The notes beneath the pieces are model-generated. The model searched no databases. It was not told the DNA's origin and was given only the letters and a program-made list of their open reading frames with translations. DNA of 38,193 nt from Bacteroidales bacterium (GTDB lineage: Bacteria > Bacteroidota > Bacteroidia > Bacteroidales > UBA3663): assembly GCA_017548545.1 (NCBI GenBank), contig JAFYZW010000103.1:1-38193 (forward strand), read 5' to 3'. Position 1 is the stretch's first letter. Every line of letters begins with the position of its first letter. Shown piece by piece: positions 26,721-34,855 of the stretch. The position numbers and the translations under genes were made by a program.

Positions 26721-27472
26721 AAAGGATTATCATCATCAGTCTGGCATTCTTCATGTCGTTGTTATTGGCAGGCAATACCTTCGGCCAAGAGAAGAATAAG
26801 TTTTTTCATGTGATCGTTCGAGCAGGTTACAACGTTGGTGGTACAGCACCTCTCGGCGTTCCCGCCACCATTCGCAGCATCGATTCCTTCAAGCTTACCC
26901 CCTCGGTGATGGGAGGCATCGACTTTCAGCTGACACCTGGCAGATGGGGAATACTCGCTGGTGTGCACTACGAGAACAAGGCCATGGATACCGAGGTGAC
27001 CACCAAGGGTTATCGTATGGAGCTGGTGAAAGGCGACAGTCGGATGGAAGGTCTTTTCACTGGTCACGTCAAGCAGGAGGTGACGCAATGGATGCTCACC
27101 ATCCCCGTCATGCTTACTTGCCGTCTGGGCAATAGAGTTACCTGGAAAGTCGGTCCGTACATTTCTATACTGACCGACAAGGATTTCAGCGGTATCGCCT
27201 CCGACGGCTACCTCCGACAGGGCGATCCTACCGGTCCCCGCATCAACATGGGTGATAAGGAGGGCGAATGGGCCACCTACGACTTCAGCGACGAGATGGA
27301 AGATCGCCAATATGGTGTAGCTATGGGCTTCGACTGGCGTGTCACCCGGCATCTGGGCATCATGACCGATGTCAATTGGGGTCTTACCGGAGTCTTCGAC
27401 AGCGACTTCAAGACTGTTGAGCAGACACTCTATCCCATTTACGCTACTGTCGGCCTGTATCTGGCTTTCTAA
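26717..27472 (+). CDS. Outer-membrane beta-barrel (porin-family) protein
   Basis: A 251-residue protein with a cleavable signal peptide (residues 1-23, ending TFGQ). Alternating hydrophobic strands typical of a PorT/OMP_b-brl-like barrel follow: HVIVRAGYNVGG, GGIDFQLTPGRWGILAGVHYE, and others. The last residues TVGLYLAF end in the terminal Phe expected for outer-membrane insertion. It starts 4 nt inside the PCMD lipoprotein gene, so barrel and lipoprotein may form a surface complex. Cargo unknown. Confidence 0.8.
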   Translation: MKRIIIISLAFFMSLLLAGNTFGQEKNKFFHVIVRAGYNVGGTAPLGVPATIRSIDSFKLTPSVMGGIDFQLTPGRWGILAGVHYENKAMDTEVTTKGYRMELVKGDSRMEGLFTGHVKQEVTQWMLTIPVMLTCRLGNRVTWKVGPYISILTDKDFSGIASDGYLRQGDPTGPRINMGDKEGEWATYDFSDEMEDRQYGVAMGFDWRVTRHLGIMTDVNWGLTGVFDSDFKTVEQTLYPIYATVGLYLAF

Positions 27473-27493
27473 TCGACCGACAAACAGATACAA

Positions 27494-27537
27494 TCAGCGG
27501 GCTACCGATTGGATTTCGGTAACCCGCTGAAGTTTTT
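27494..27537 (+). terminator. Intrinsic terminator after the beta-barrel gene
   Basis: CAGCGGGCTACCG and CGGTAACCCGCTG form a stem with one internal mismatch, followed by AAGTTTTTG. It lies between the convergent barrel and thioesterase genes. Confidence 0.8.
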
Positions 27538-27546
27538 GATTCCTGC

Positions 27547-27978
27547 TCAATCGTCCACGATGCCGTAGCGCTGCTTCCAGTCGATGTAGTACTTTGGCTC
27601 CTCAAGCATCAGCTCCTGCTTTTGGTCAATGAAGAGCTGGATGGTGGTGGCACGGCAACAGAGCGCATCGTCGCGCTCACGACGTATCTCGTAGCGAAAG
27701 TCTAGCCTTGCACCAAGCTTGGGCACGTAGGTCGTACGTATCACGGCCACGTCGTTGAGCTCCAGGGGGCCATAATACTTAACGTGCACATCGACGATGG
27801 GTGCCAGTATGCCTGCAGCCAGCATGTCGGCATAGCCAATGCCCGGGAAGTGACGTCCGAACGACTCGCGGCCATCCTCCATGTACTTGATGTAGGAGCC
27901 GTGCCAGGCACGTCCCATGGCATCAATCTCACTGAACTTGACGGGAATCCTTATAACGTCTTCCAGTTTCATGTCCAT
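27547..27978 (-). CDS. Hotdog-fold acyl-ACP/acyl-CoA thioesterase
   Basis: A 143-residue 4HBT-type thioesterase. VKFSEIDAMGRAWHGSYIKYMEDGRE carries the usual Asp/Trp-His and Glu positions (normally D-x-x-G-H-V-x-x). YYGPLELNDVAVI and the beta strands that follow are typical. It would release or edit acyl chains. It is the last gene of the polyene-like operon, 3 nt after the LolA-like gene, and corresponds to the ApeK-type thioesterase of aryl polyene clusters. An ATG two codons later is also possible. Confidence 0.8.
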   Translation of the reverse strand: MDMKLEDVIRIPVKFSEIDAMGRAWHGSYIKYMEDGRESFGRHFPGIGYADMLAAGILAPIVDVHVKYYGPLELNDVAVIRTTYVPKLGARLDFRYEIRRERDDALCCRATTIQLFIDQKQELMLEEPKYYIDWKQRYGIVDD

Positions 27979-27981
27979 GGG

Positions 27982-28632
27982 TTATTTCACTTCGAACACC
28001 GAATCATTGACGGGCACATCCATCTTGTAGTTCGAGAACTCATACAGCTCATAGTTGCCCGACTTGCCATTCAGGCGCACGCTACGCAGCTCGCCAGCCT
28101 TTGTGTCGATCACGATGACAAACGACTGATAGACGAGCTTCCGACGCTCGGCTGCATTGGCGGTGATGGGGGTGATGGTCATCGTCATGCTGGTGGCATC
28201 GCGCTCCATATCCACATCGGCCACATCGCTGAGGTCGGTATCGGCATTGCCGCTGGTGATGTTCTTGATGGCAGTGGTGAGGGGGCCCAACGACGATGAG
28301 CTGCCGCCCGTAGCCGTCGAGGCCTTGCCGTCCTGCACGATGGTGAACTTCTCGCCGTCGGTCACAAGCTTGTCCTTGCCGCCATTGGTCGAAACACACA
28401 TCTTCGCAGGTTTCTTGAAGTAGAACGTGCCCGTCGAAACCTGGTCTTTGGTAACCATCGTGTTGTGGGTGGTCTTCTTGACCGAAGCGGTCATCGAACT
28501 GATTTTCTGATAACCTTCCATGGCCTGCTTCATCACATCCTGGTCCTGTGCCTGGATGGTCGATACCGAAGTAGTGAAGGCTGCAATCGAGGCCACGAGG
28601 GCCACTGCCATTATTCTGACGATTTTTTTCAT
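27982..28632 (-). CDS. LolA-like outer-membrane lipoprotein carrier
   Basis: A 216-residue secreted protein starting at ATG 28632; the frame opens 7 codons earlier but overlaps fabG there. Residues 1-29 are a signal peptide (AFTTSVSTIQAQ). The mature part matches LolA-like folds: MEGYQKISSMTASVKKT, TGTFYFKKPAKMCVSTN, KLVTDGEKFTIV, and VIDTKAGELRSVRL. In aryl polyene operons an equivalent protein (ApeL) is thought to carry the lipid-linked product across the periplasm. It lies between the ketoreductase and thioesterase genes. Confidence 0.75.
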   Translation of the reverse strand: MKKIVRIMAVALVASIAAFTTSVSTIQAQDQDVMKQAMEGYQKISSMTASVKKTTHNTMVTKDQVSTGTFYFKKPAKMCVSTNGGKDKLVTDGEKFTIVQDGKASTATGGSSSSLGPLTTAIKNITSGNADTDLSDVADVDMERDATSMTMTITPITANAAERRKLVYQSFVIVIDTKAGELRSVRLNGKSGNYELYEFSNYKMDVPVNDSVFEVK

Positions 28633-28649
28633 ATTTTGGGAGTTTTTAA

Positions 28650-29378
28650 TCAAGTATAAAGTCCACCATTGATGCTGATCACGTTGCCGGTGATGTAGCC
28701 GGCTTGTGGCGAAGCCAGGAAAGCAACGAGCTCAGCCACTTCCTCGGGCTGTCCGAAACGGTTGGCGGGGATGGTCTTCTTCAAAGTAGCCTCGTCGAGA
28801 CCCTCCACCATATCGGTCTTGATGAAGCCTGGAGCCACGGCATTGACGGTGATGTTCTTGCGGGCCACTTCCTTGGCAAGTGCCTTGGTGGCAGCCACCA
28901 ATCCGCCCTTGGCAGCGCTGTAGTTGGTCTGTCCCTGCATGCCCATGATGCCGCTCACGCTGGCCATGTTGATGATGCGACCGAACTTGTGGAACTGCAT
29001 CTGCGGGATGAGTGGAGCCGTGACGTTATAGAAGCCGCCGAGCGTGACGTTGATGACGCTGAACCAATCTTCGGCGGGCATGAGAGCCATCAGGTTGTCG
29101 CGACGGATGCCGGCATTGTTGACCACCACCTCGATGTATTCATCCTCGTGGGCCTTCTGCCAATTCTCGAGCGCAGTCTTCACCTGCTCGGCGTTGCCTA
29201 CATTGAACTGCAGCATCTCGCCGTCGCTGCCTGCCTCGCGAACCAGTCGCAGCGTCTCCTCAGCTGCATCGGTGCGGCTCACATAATTGATGATGATATG
29301 GTAGCCCAGTTGTGCCAGTTTGACACTCACCGCACGGCCGATACCGCGACTACCTCCAGTTACTAAAGCATATTTCAT
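28650..29378 (-). CDS. 3-ketoacyl-ACP reductase (FabG-like)
   Basis: A 242-residue SDR that reduces 3-ketoacyl-ACP with NADPH. It has TGGSRGIG near the start, VNNAGIRRD, the catalytic Ser in MASVSGIMGM, YSAAKGG with Tyr and Lys, and the terminal TGNVISINGGLYT of FabG. It equals the ApeQ-type ketoreductase and would act after each condensation by the operon ketosynthase. It starts at ATG 29378 and is followed 17 nt later by the LolA-like gene. Confidence 0.85.
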   Translation of the reverse strand: MKYALVTGGSRGIGRAVSVKLAQLGYHIIINYVSRTDAAEETLRLVREAGSDGEMLQFNVGNAEQVKTALENWQKAHEDEYIEVVVNNAGIRRDNLMALMPAEDWFSVINVTLGGFYNVTAPLIPQMQFHKFGRIINMASVSGIMGMQGQTNYSAAKGGLVAATKALAKEVARKNITVNAVAPGFIKTDMVEGLDEATLKKTIPANRFGQPEEVAELVAFLASPQAGYITGNVISINGGLYT

Positions 29379-29482
29379 AATTTACAATAAATAATTTTCA
29401 AATATCAATTGTCTGCGTACACCATTTCTTTGACCATAGAAAGCCCCATAGGTTTAACCAGCATCCTCCCTTCGTCCTCGTC

Positions 29483-29502
29483 GGCAGCCATGCATGGCTG
29501 CC
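29483..29502. repeat. Perfect 20-bp palindrome
   Basis: GGCAGCCATGCATGGCTGCC is identical to its reverse complement. It lies in the gap between the FAD oxidoreductase and ketoreductase genes, next to a 9-bp tandem repeat. It could be an operator, an RNA hairpin or a structural site. Confidence 0.7.
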
Positions 29503-29504
29503 CA

Positions 29505-29531
29505 CTCGAACCCCTCGAACCTCTCGAACCC
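29505..29531. repeat. 9-bp tandem repeat (CTCGAACCC) at the FAD gene end
   Basis: Three units, CTCGAACCC, CTCGAACCT and CTCGAACCC, abut the FAD-gene stop codon. The same motif occurs at 31021-31058 before the gene start. Confidence 0.6.
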
Positions 29532-31010
29532 CTACTTCGTCTGCGTAATCTCCCAAGCCGCTTGCTTGCCGATGATCTCGGCCACGGTGAACAACGACGT
29601 CATCGTTACGCCGAGCAAACCGTGCAGGGTCAAGCTCTGGCCGGTGAGGAGGAGGTTGGGGATGGGTGTTTTGGCCGAAAGCAAGGTCATCATCGGGTTG
29701 TGATAATCCTTGCGCACTCCATAGCACGAGCCATTGGGCGTAAGCGTATAGTCGCGATAGGTCAAAGGTGTGGAACTGTAATGTGCCTCCACCATATTGT
29801 GCAGCCCTGGGATGAACCGCTCAGCCAAAGCGATACATTCGTTATAGAGGCGTTCCTTCATTGCCTTGTAATCTTCGCCACGACGTCCGACGGTGGTATT
29901 CTCCCACTGCGAAATCTTCTCCCACGGCAACGGGGTGAGGATATCGAGGATGCGTGCATCGTCGCCTTCGATGGGACAACGACACGAAACCAGGCAGCCT
30001 TGCACGGGCCCCTCCTCGTTGAAGTAGGTCCACACATTGGGCTTCATGTAGATGTACTGGTTCCAATTGAAATACTTCAGCGACCCTGGCTTCAATATTA
30101 ACGAAGTCGTGAACATGCCGTAGGTGTTCTCGAGCCGCAGGATGCGGTTGCGATAGACCTTCTTCATCTTCGTCGATTCCTTCACCAGCCCCACCGTGAC
30201 GGCAGGATGCGCATTGCTGATGAACCACGTGCCCTCATACACCTCGCCGTTCTTGCAACGGGCTGCCACCAGGCGACCGTCCTTCTCGACGAGTTCCTCG
30301 ACTTCGGAGTTGCACACGATCTCGCCTCCCATTGCCTTGATCTGGTCCATCAATCGGTTGACGATAAGGTTGCCGTCGCCACGCAGACGATACGAGCCCT
30401 GGATGAACGAATTGTTGCCCTGTGCGAAATTATAGAGGGGTAGGGTATCCTTGGCCAGCTCCATCTTGAGCGACGAACCGCTCAGCACATTGATCAGAAG
30501 CTCGTCGTTGAACGTCTCGTGCAGGAAATCATAAGTGCTTGAGGCAAAGAGCGACTGGGTGAAGAAGTCCACCTCGTCGCGCGGCAGGATGGCATCGTAG
30601 AGGTGGTCGCACACCTCGTTCATGATGTTGCAGTACTTCTCCAGGCCCTTGCGCTCCTGCGGGAAGTCTTGCGACAGGGTTTCGATGAAAGCTTCGGCAC
30701 CCTCGGCATATTTGAACGTGCGGTCACCGATGGTCACACGGTCGAAGCCCGTAGGGTCGAGATGCTGCCATGGCAGATCCATCAGTCCCAGGTACTTGAA
30801 CGGTGCATACAGGCAGCCGCCTTCGCCGATACCGCCCACATAATGCATGCCGGTATCGAGCAGTTCGCCATGGCGACGGAAGCTCTGCATGCAGCCACCC
30901 GGCTGAAGCTGACGCTCCAGTATCACCACCTTCATGCCCCGCCTGGCCAGGATCAATCCGCACTGGAGTCCCCCCAGACCGGAGCCAACTATTATGACGT
31001 CGTATTTCAT
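29532..31010 (-). CDS. FAD-dependent phytoene desaturase-like oxidoreductase
   Basis: A 492-residue flavoprotein of the carotenoid desaturase/retinol saturase superfamily. The dinucleotide motif is VGSGLGGLQCGLILARRG with the acidic strand end VVILERQ near the N-terminus. Further features are GG-MQSFRRHGELLDTGMHYVGG and a C-terminal FAD-contact region near LLLTGQSLTLHGLLGVTMTS. It probably oxidises, isomerises or saturates the polyene chain. It is flanked by the 9-bp repeats and lies between exporter and ketoreductase genes, an order seen in aryl polyene and flexirubin loci. Confidence 0.8.
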   Translation of the reverse strand: MKYDVIIVGSGLGGLQCGLILARRGMKVVILERQLQPGGCMQSFRRHGELLDTGMHYVGGIGEGGCLYAPFKYLGLMDLPWQHLDPTGFDRVTIGDRTFKYAEGAEAFIETLSQDFPQERKGLEKYCNIMNEVCDHLYDAILPRDEVDFFTQSLFASSTYDFLHETFNDELLINVLSGSSLKMELAKDTLPLYNFAQGNNSFIQGSYRLRGDGNLIVNRLMDQIKAMGGEIVCNSEVEELVEKDGRLVAARCKNGEVYEGTWFISNAHPAVTVGLVKESTKMKKVYRNRILRLENTYGMFTTSLILKPGSLKYFNWNQYIYMKPNVWTYFNEEGPVQGCLVSCRCPIEGDDARILDILTPLPWEKISQWENTTVGRRGEDYKAMKERLYNECIALAERFIPGLHNMVEAHYSSTPLTYRDYTLTPNGSCYGVRKDYHNPMMTLLSAKTPIPNLLLTGQSLTLHGLLGVTMTSLFTVAEIIGKQAAWEITQTK

Positions 31011-31020
31011 ATTCTTATCC

Positions 31021-31058
31021 TTTCAAACCCTTAACCTTTCGAACCCCTCGAACCTTTC
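31021..31058. repeat. TTTCGAACCCC repeats between exporter and FAD genes
   Basis: Imperfect tandem units (TTTCAAACCC, TTTCGAACCCC, TCGAACCTTTC) fill the gap. It is the same motif family as at 29505-29531. Confidence 0.5.
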
Positions 31059-33566
31059 TTATCCCTCTTTCGTCTCTTTCTTCGAAAGCAGACGAAAGAG
31101 GAACGGTTCGACAACGTAAGCGAACAGCACAGCTGCTATCATGCCGACCAATGTGGCAAAGCCGACCGACTTGATGGCAGGATGCACAGCAAAGTTCATC
31201 GAACCCACAGTCACTATCAAGGCAAGGGCCGAGAAGAGGATGGCCGTCTTATGGAAGCCGAGAAGCTTGTTCTTGCGCGTATCTGCACCACCCTTCCCAA
31301 TCAGACCGTTCATCACGAAAATCGAGTAATCGACACCGATACCGAAGATGAACGTCGAGATAATGATGTTGATCAGGTTGAATCGTATGCCGAAGATGTT
31401 CATCGCACCCAGCACAATGATCCACGAGATGACGATGGGCAGGAAGCAGAGCAACGAGTTCTTTAGGTTGAACCTGAACGAAATCAACAGCACAAGCAGC
31501 ACGAAAGCCATCGAAACCCACTGCAGCACGTTAAAGTCCTGACCAAGCTGGCGTAGGGTGTCCTGTGCATAGTAATAGGTGTCGAGCACCATCAGGTTGG
31601 GCTCGTTGGCTACTGCGTCGCAGATGCGGTGATAGTCGGTCGAGTCGCTCCGCACCGAGTCGAGCTCGCAATAGACGGTGGTGAAGCAGAGGTACGAGCT
31701 GTCGTACGATTGCTCCATCAGCGTGGTGCGATATCCTTCGGGGATGAAGTCCTGCTCATAGAGGGCATCCGGCTCGTAATCGCGCGTAGCTGCTTCGAAG
31801 AAGGGGTCGAAAGCCGCAGCATTCACACCCGCCTTGGGTGCACATTTATTGATCAGCCTGCGCACGTTGGCAAGGCGTTCCTCGGTCCAGTAGTTGTGCC
31901 AGGCGTCGATACGCTCCTGCTGCACCCGCTTCGGGATGAACAGCTCCGATGTGCGCGTATATTTGGTGACAAGGCCCTCTTCCTGCAGCGAGTCGAGCTT
32001 CTCGGCCATGAGCGAGAAGTTCTCGATAGCCTCCTCCATCGTGGCACCGCTGGCAGCAAAATACTGATGACGGTCGCCCGAATCGGTCTTGTGGCGCACC
32101 AGCGCATCGGTCTCGGCAAGGTGCTTCGGCCAATAGCCCAGGTTGCGCATATCGGCATCGAAGTTCGTACCACCATAGATGTAGTAACCCACGCAGATCA
32201 CTGTCAGCAGGGCAATGATCACCAGCAGGGGCTTGTTGCGGTCGATGGGGTAGGCGTTGATGCGGTCGATGACCTTGAAGGCATGGCGGTTCATCTTGTT
32301 CTTCCTCTCGTCGAAGAACGGAGGCAGGAAGATCAGCGAGAACAACGTCGTGCCCACAATGGCAAACGTGGCAAACAGTCCGAAGTCCTGCAGCAGGTCG
32401 GTCTGGATGAAGATAAGTCCGAGGAACGAACCGATGGTAGTGATGCAGCCCATCAGCACGGGCTTCACCTGATCCTTCAGCACCTGTACGGGATCACCTA
32501 CATACTTGTAGTGCGTGATCACATGCAGCACATAGCTCAAAGCCACGCCGAGCACCACAGCTCCGATGCCCAGGGCAAGGAGCGAGAACTGTCCTTTGAT
32601 GAAATACATCATCGCCAGGCCGAACACGGTGCCGAAGAACACAGGCAGCAACAACAAGGGGATGGTGTTCCAGTTGCGGAAGCAGAGGAAGATGATGAGT
32701 AGCACGATGACCAGCGACCAGATGATATTGCTCTTAATGTCCTTCTTCAAGGTCCACGAGTTATAGGCACCGTTGGCAGGCGAGCCGTAATATCCGATCT
32801 TCACACCAGGGGCCTTGGCCTCAAACTGCTGGATGTAGTCGTTCATCCATTCGAAGAGGATGGCACCGTGCCCCGAGTCTGTGCTCGCAAAGCGTGGCGT
32901 AATGACGACGATGGCCACCGTCGAATCGGGCACCATCAGATGATTGTTGACAATCGAGTAGCTGCCACCCGCATTCATCAGCCCCTTCATCTGGTCCATC
33001 AGCACATATCGCATGCCGATGGGGTCCATCTGCAGCAGTTCGGGGAAAGCCTCGCCAATCAGGGTGTTGGCCTGCGCCTTGTTCTCCTGCAGCTGACGCA
33101 TGATGTGCGCCTCGGTCTGCAGGGTGTCGAAGCCCGCGTATGCCGAGGTATCGATGTAGTTGGGCATGTGCTGCTCCATGTAGTCGATGGCCTCGAACAT
33201 GATGTCCTCGGTATGCACTTGGCTGAAGAGGTTGCCGATGGTGTGCTCACTCTCCGGACGGCTGTTGTCCTTCGCCTGAATCGAGTCGCAGAACGCATCC
33301 ACCACCTGGCAGAGCGAATCCACACCAATGCCCTCGCGGTCGTGGAAAGCAATGAAGGTCTTGTCCTTGATCCTGAGGCTTGAGAAAGCCAGCTTGATGC
33401 TTCCGTCCTCATTCCTCGACGAGGGCAGGAGGCGGGCGATATCCTCCTCAAGGTAGATTTTGGTCGAGAAGTATCCGAAGAACCCCAACAGCAAGGCCAT
33501 GAGGATGATCCACACCGCCCTGTGCTTGTCGAAGTAACGATATATCTTGATGAAAAAGTTTGTCAT
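31059..33566 (-). CDS. MMPL/RND-family exporter
   Basis: An 835-residue inner-membrane protein with RND layout: an N-terminal helix (VWIILMALLLGFFGYF), a large periplasmic loop, and two blocks of about five helices. The first block is around residues 270-420 (WSLVIVLLIIFLCFRNW onward, including GVALSYVLHVITHYKY). The second is around 680-835 (FVLLVLLISFRFNL, then FGIGVDYSIFVMNGL). The Asp-containing GVALSY and GIGVDYS segments fit proton-relay helices of MMPL proteins. It would move the polyene lipid outward and equals ApeM of aryl polyene clusters. Confidence 0.85.
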   Translation of the reverse strand: MTNFFIKIYRYFDKHRAVWIILMALLLGFFGYFSTKIYLEEDIARLLPSSRNEDGSIKLAFSSLRIKDKTFIAFHDREGIGVDSLCQVVDAFCDSIQAKDNSRPESEHTIGNLFSQVHTEDIMFEAIDYMEQHMPNYIDTSAYAGFDTLQTEAHIMRQLQENKAQANTLIGEAFPELLQMDPIGMRYVLMDQMKGLMNAGGSYSIVNNHLMVPDSTVAIVVITPRFASTDSGHGAILFEWMNDYIQQFEAKAPGVKIGYYGSPANGAYNSWTLKKDIKSNIIWSLVIVLLIIFLCFRNWNTIPLLLLPVFFGTVFGLAMMYFIKGQFSLLALGIGAVVLGVALSYVLHVITHYKYVGDPVQVLKDQVKPVLMGCITTIGSFLGLIFIQTDLLQDFGLFATFAIVGTTLFSLIFLPPFFDERKNKMNRHAFKVIDRINAYPIDRNKPLLVIIALLTVICVGYYIYGGTNFDADMRNLGYWPKHLAETDALVRHKTDSGDRHQYFAASGATMEEAIENFSLMAEKLDSLQEEGLVTKYTRTSELFIPKRVQQERIDAWHNYWTEERLANVRRLINKCAPKAGVNAAAFDPFFEAATRDYEPDALYEQDFIPEGYRTTLMEQSYDSSYLCFTTVYCELDSVRSDSTDYHRICDAVANEPNLMVLDTYYYAQDTLRQLGQDFNVLQWVSMAFVLLVLLISFRFNLKNSLLCFLPIVISWIIVLGAMNIFGIRFNLINIIISTFIFGIGVDYSIFVMNGLIGKGGADTRKNKLLGFHKTAILFSALALIVTVGSMNFAVHPAIKSVGFATLVGMIAAVLFAYVVEPFLFRLLSKKETKEG

Positions 33567-33578
33567 TAGTTTTTTTTG

Positions 33579-33678
33579 TTAACACGAATTATCGCGAATT
33601 AACGTAAATTTTTCAGTATGTCTGTTTATGACCTATCTTTCAAAATAATTCATGAAAATTCATGGTAATTCGCGTTAA
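33579..33678. repeat. Imperfect inverted repeat before the exporter gene
   Basis: TTAACACGAATTA (33579-33591) faces TAATTCGCGTTAA (33666-33678), with further AATTCATG/CATGAATT complementarity between them. It resembles short intergenic palindromes of Bacteroidetes. It may fold in the mRNA between the dehydratase and exporter genes. Confidence 0.5.
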
Positions 33679-33685
33679 ATATAAC

Positions 33686-34075
33686 CTACTTGTTAATTGC
33701 GAACTCTCCCTTGAGTTCCATATAGGTTGTCTCAGCATCGGCAATGCTGGCCTGGATGATGTAGGCCGAACTATCCTGGTTGGGGGTCAGCATAACAGTG
33801 ACATCAACCAACGGACAAACTTCGGGCGTGGCCACAGCCGTCAATCGGCATTGCTTGATGGTCTTTATCATGAGGTTCTTGCCTGTGAGCATTTCGGCAC
33901 ACTCGCGGATGGTCTCGATGTTGCATACACCAGGGCACACTGGCTTATGAGGGAAGTGTCCACGATAAACATCGGCATCAGGAAGCAGCGCAATCAGATA
34001 GACGCCATGAAGGGGTGTCAGGATGTTCTCCTGCTGCACCTTGAAATATTTATCCTTTAGTAGCATAGTTTTCAT
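33686..34075 (-). CDS. Hotdog 3-hydroxyacyl-ACP dehydratase (FabZ/ApeI-like)
   Basis: A 129-residue FabZ-type protein. Catalytic His40 in YRGHFPHKPVCPG and Glu54 in CNIETIREC are 14 residues apart, the exact spacing of the FabZ dyad, so it is probably active. It would dehydrate 3-hydroxyacyl-ACP to the trans-2-enoyl form; with a ketosynthase and ketoreductase, repeated cycles without enoyl reduction give a polyene. It is the fourth gene of the operon, between a second hotdog protein and the exporter. ATG 34075 is used; ATG 34066 is also possible. Confidence 0.8.
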   Translation of the reverse strand: MKTMLLKDKYFKVQQENILTPLHGVYLIALLPDADVYRGHFPHKPVCPGVCNIETIRECAEMLTGKNLMIKTIKQCRLTAVATPEVCPLVDVTVMLTPNQDSSAYIIQASIADAETTYMELKGEFAINK

Positions 34076-34097
34076 TCGAAGGACAAAAGTTCAACAA

Positions 34098-34523
34098 TCA
34101 CTCGTCGGCCGTAAATATCTTCATCTGCGTATCGGCCACCACTTCGCCATTCACGTTGGTCACGCCAGTGATGATGGTGATGCCGTTCACCTCGGCGCCC
34201 ATGGTGACAGTGGTCTTGAGTACGTCGCCAATGGCTGGACGGCGATAGCAATGGAACTTCTTCACCTCGCCGATATATCCCACGGGAGCAGGCTCGCCCT
34301 TCACCACACATCGATATCCGGCAAAGGCGCTGGCCGACTGTGCAATGTGCTCGATGAGTCCAGGCTCCGACAGCAGTTGGTCGTCCTCGATGAAGAAATT
34401 ATTGTCCATGACGGCGAGTTCGGTCTCACACACGTCGCCATCCACGCTCACCAGCGCATCGACCATCATGATGGGGTCGCGCTGGGGAATCAGCTTCTTG
34501 ATATATTCTCCTTGATATAGCAT
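34098..34523 (-). CDS. Hotdog dehydratase-like protein (ApeP/COG4706-like)
   Basis: A 141-residue second hotdog protein. LIPQRDPIMMVDALV resembles the L-PHR-PF-LVD strand of FabZ, and EPGLIEHIAQSASAF matches the central helix with Glu58. The GHFP motif is missing, and the residue 14 before Glu58 is Phe44 rather than His. It therefore resembles the divergent ApeP group. It may be a partner subunit of the active dehydratase encoded downstream, or use a different acid-base pair. Confidence 0.75.
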   Translation of the reverse strand: MLYQGEYIKKLIPQRDPIMMVDALVSVDGDVCETELAVMDNNFFIEDDQLLSEPGLIEHIAQSASAFAGYRCVVKGEPAPVGYIGEVKKFHCYRRPAIGDVLKTTVTMGAEVNGITIITGVTNVNGEVVADTQMKIFTADE

Positions 34524-34538
34524 GACAATTAAAAGATT

Positions 34539-34572
34539 GCGCCCCGCGCACCATTGAAGGTTCGCAGGGCGC
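34539..34572 (-). terminator. GC-rich hairpin between ACP and dehydratase genes
   Basis: On the - strand GCGCCCTGCG pairs with CGCGGGGCGC (one G-U) around a 14-nt loop and is followed by AATCTTTTAATTG. It may partially terminate transcription after the ketosynthase and ACP genes, or protect their mRNA 3' end. Confidence 0.6.
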
Positions 34573-34592
34573 TTGATTTCTAACTATCCGTC

Positions 34593-34835
34593 TTACTGCA
34601 GGTGGCTCTCGATGTAGTCGTAGAGCTGTGCGAAAGTCTTGACGGTGGGAAGGTCAGCAGCAGGAATCTTCACCTTGAAGGTGTGCTCAATCACTGCAAC
34701 GAGGTCAACGAGCGAGAGGCTGTCGAGCTCAAGGGTATCCTTGATGATGGCATCGTCAGTCATGACGTCCTGTTCTACCTCAAACTCCTCAGCGAGGACT
34801 TCCTTCACTTGATCGATAATTTCTTCACGTGTCAT
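34593..34835 (-). CDS. Acyl carrier protein
   Basis: An 80-residue acidic ACP. Ser39 in LELDSLSLVDLVA is the phosphopantetheine site. The four-helix pattern is intact and the C-terminus FAQLYDYIESHLQ is typical. It would carry the growing chain for the adjacent ketosynthase, 20 nt upstream in transcription order. Confidence 0.9.
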   Translation of the reverse strand: MTREEIIDQVKEVLAEEFEVEQDVMTDDAIIKDTLELDSLSLVDLVAVIEHTFKVKIPAADLPTVKTFAQLYDYIESHLQ

Positions 34836-34855
34836 AGTTTTCTATTGTTTTATAA

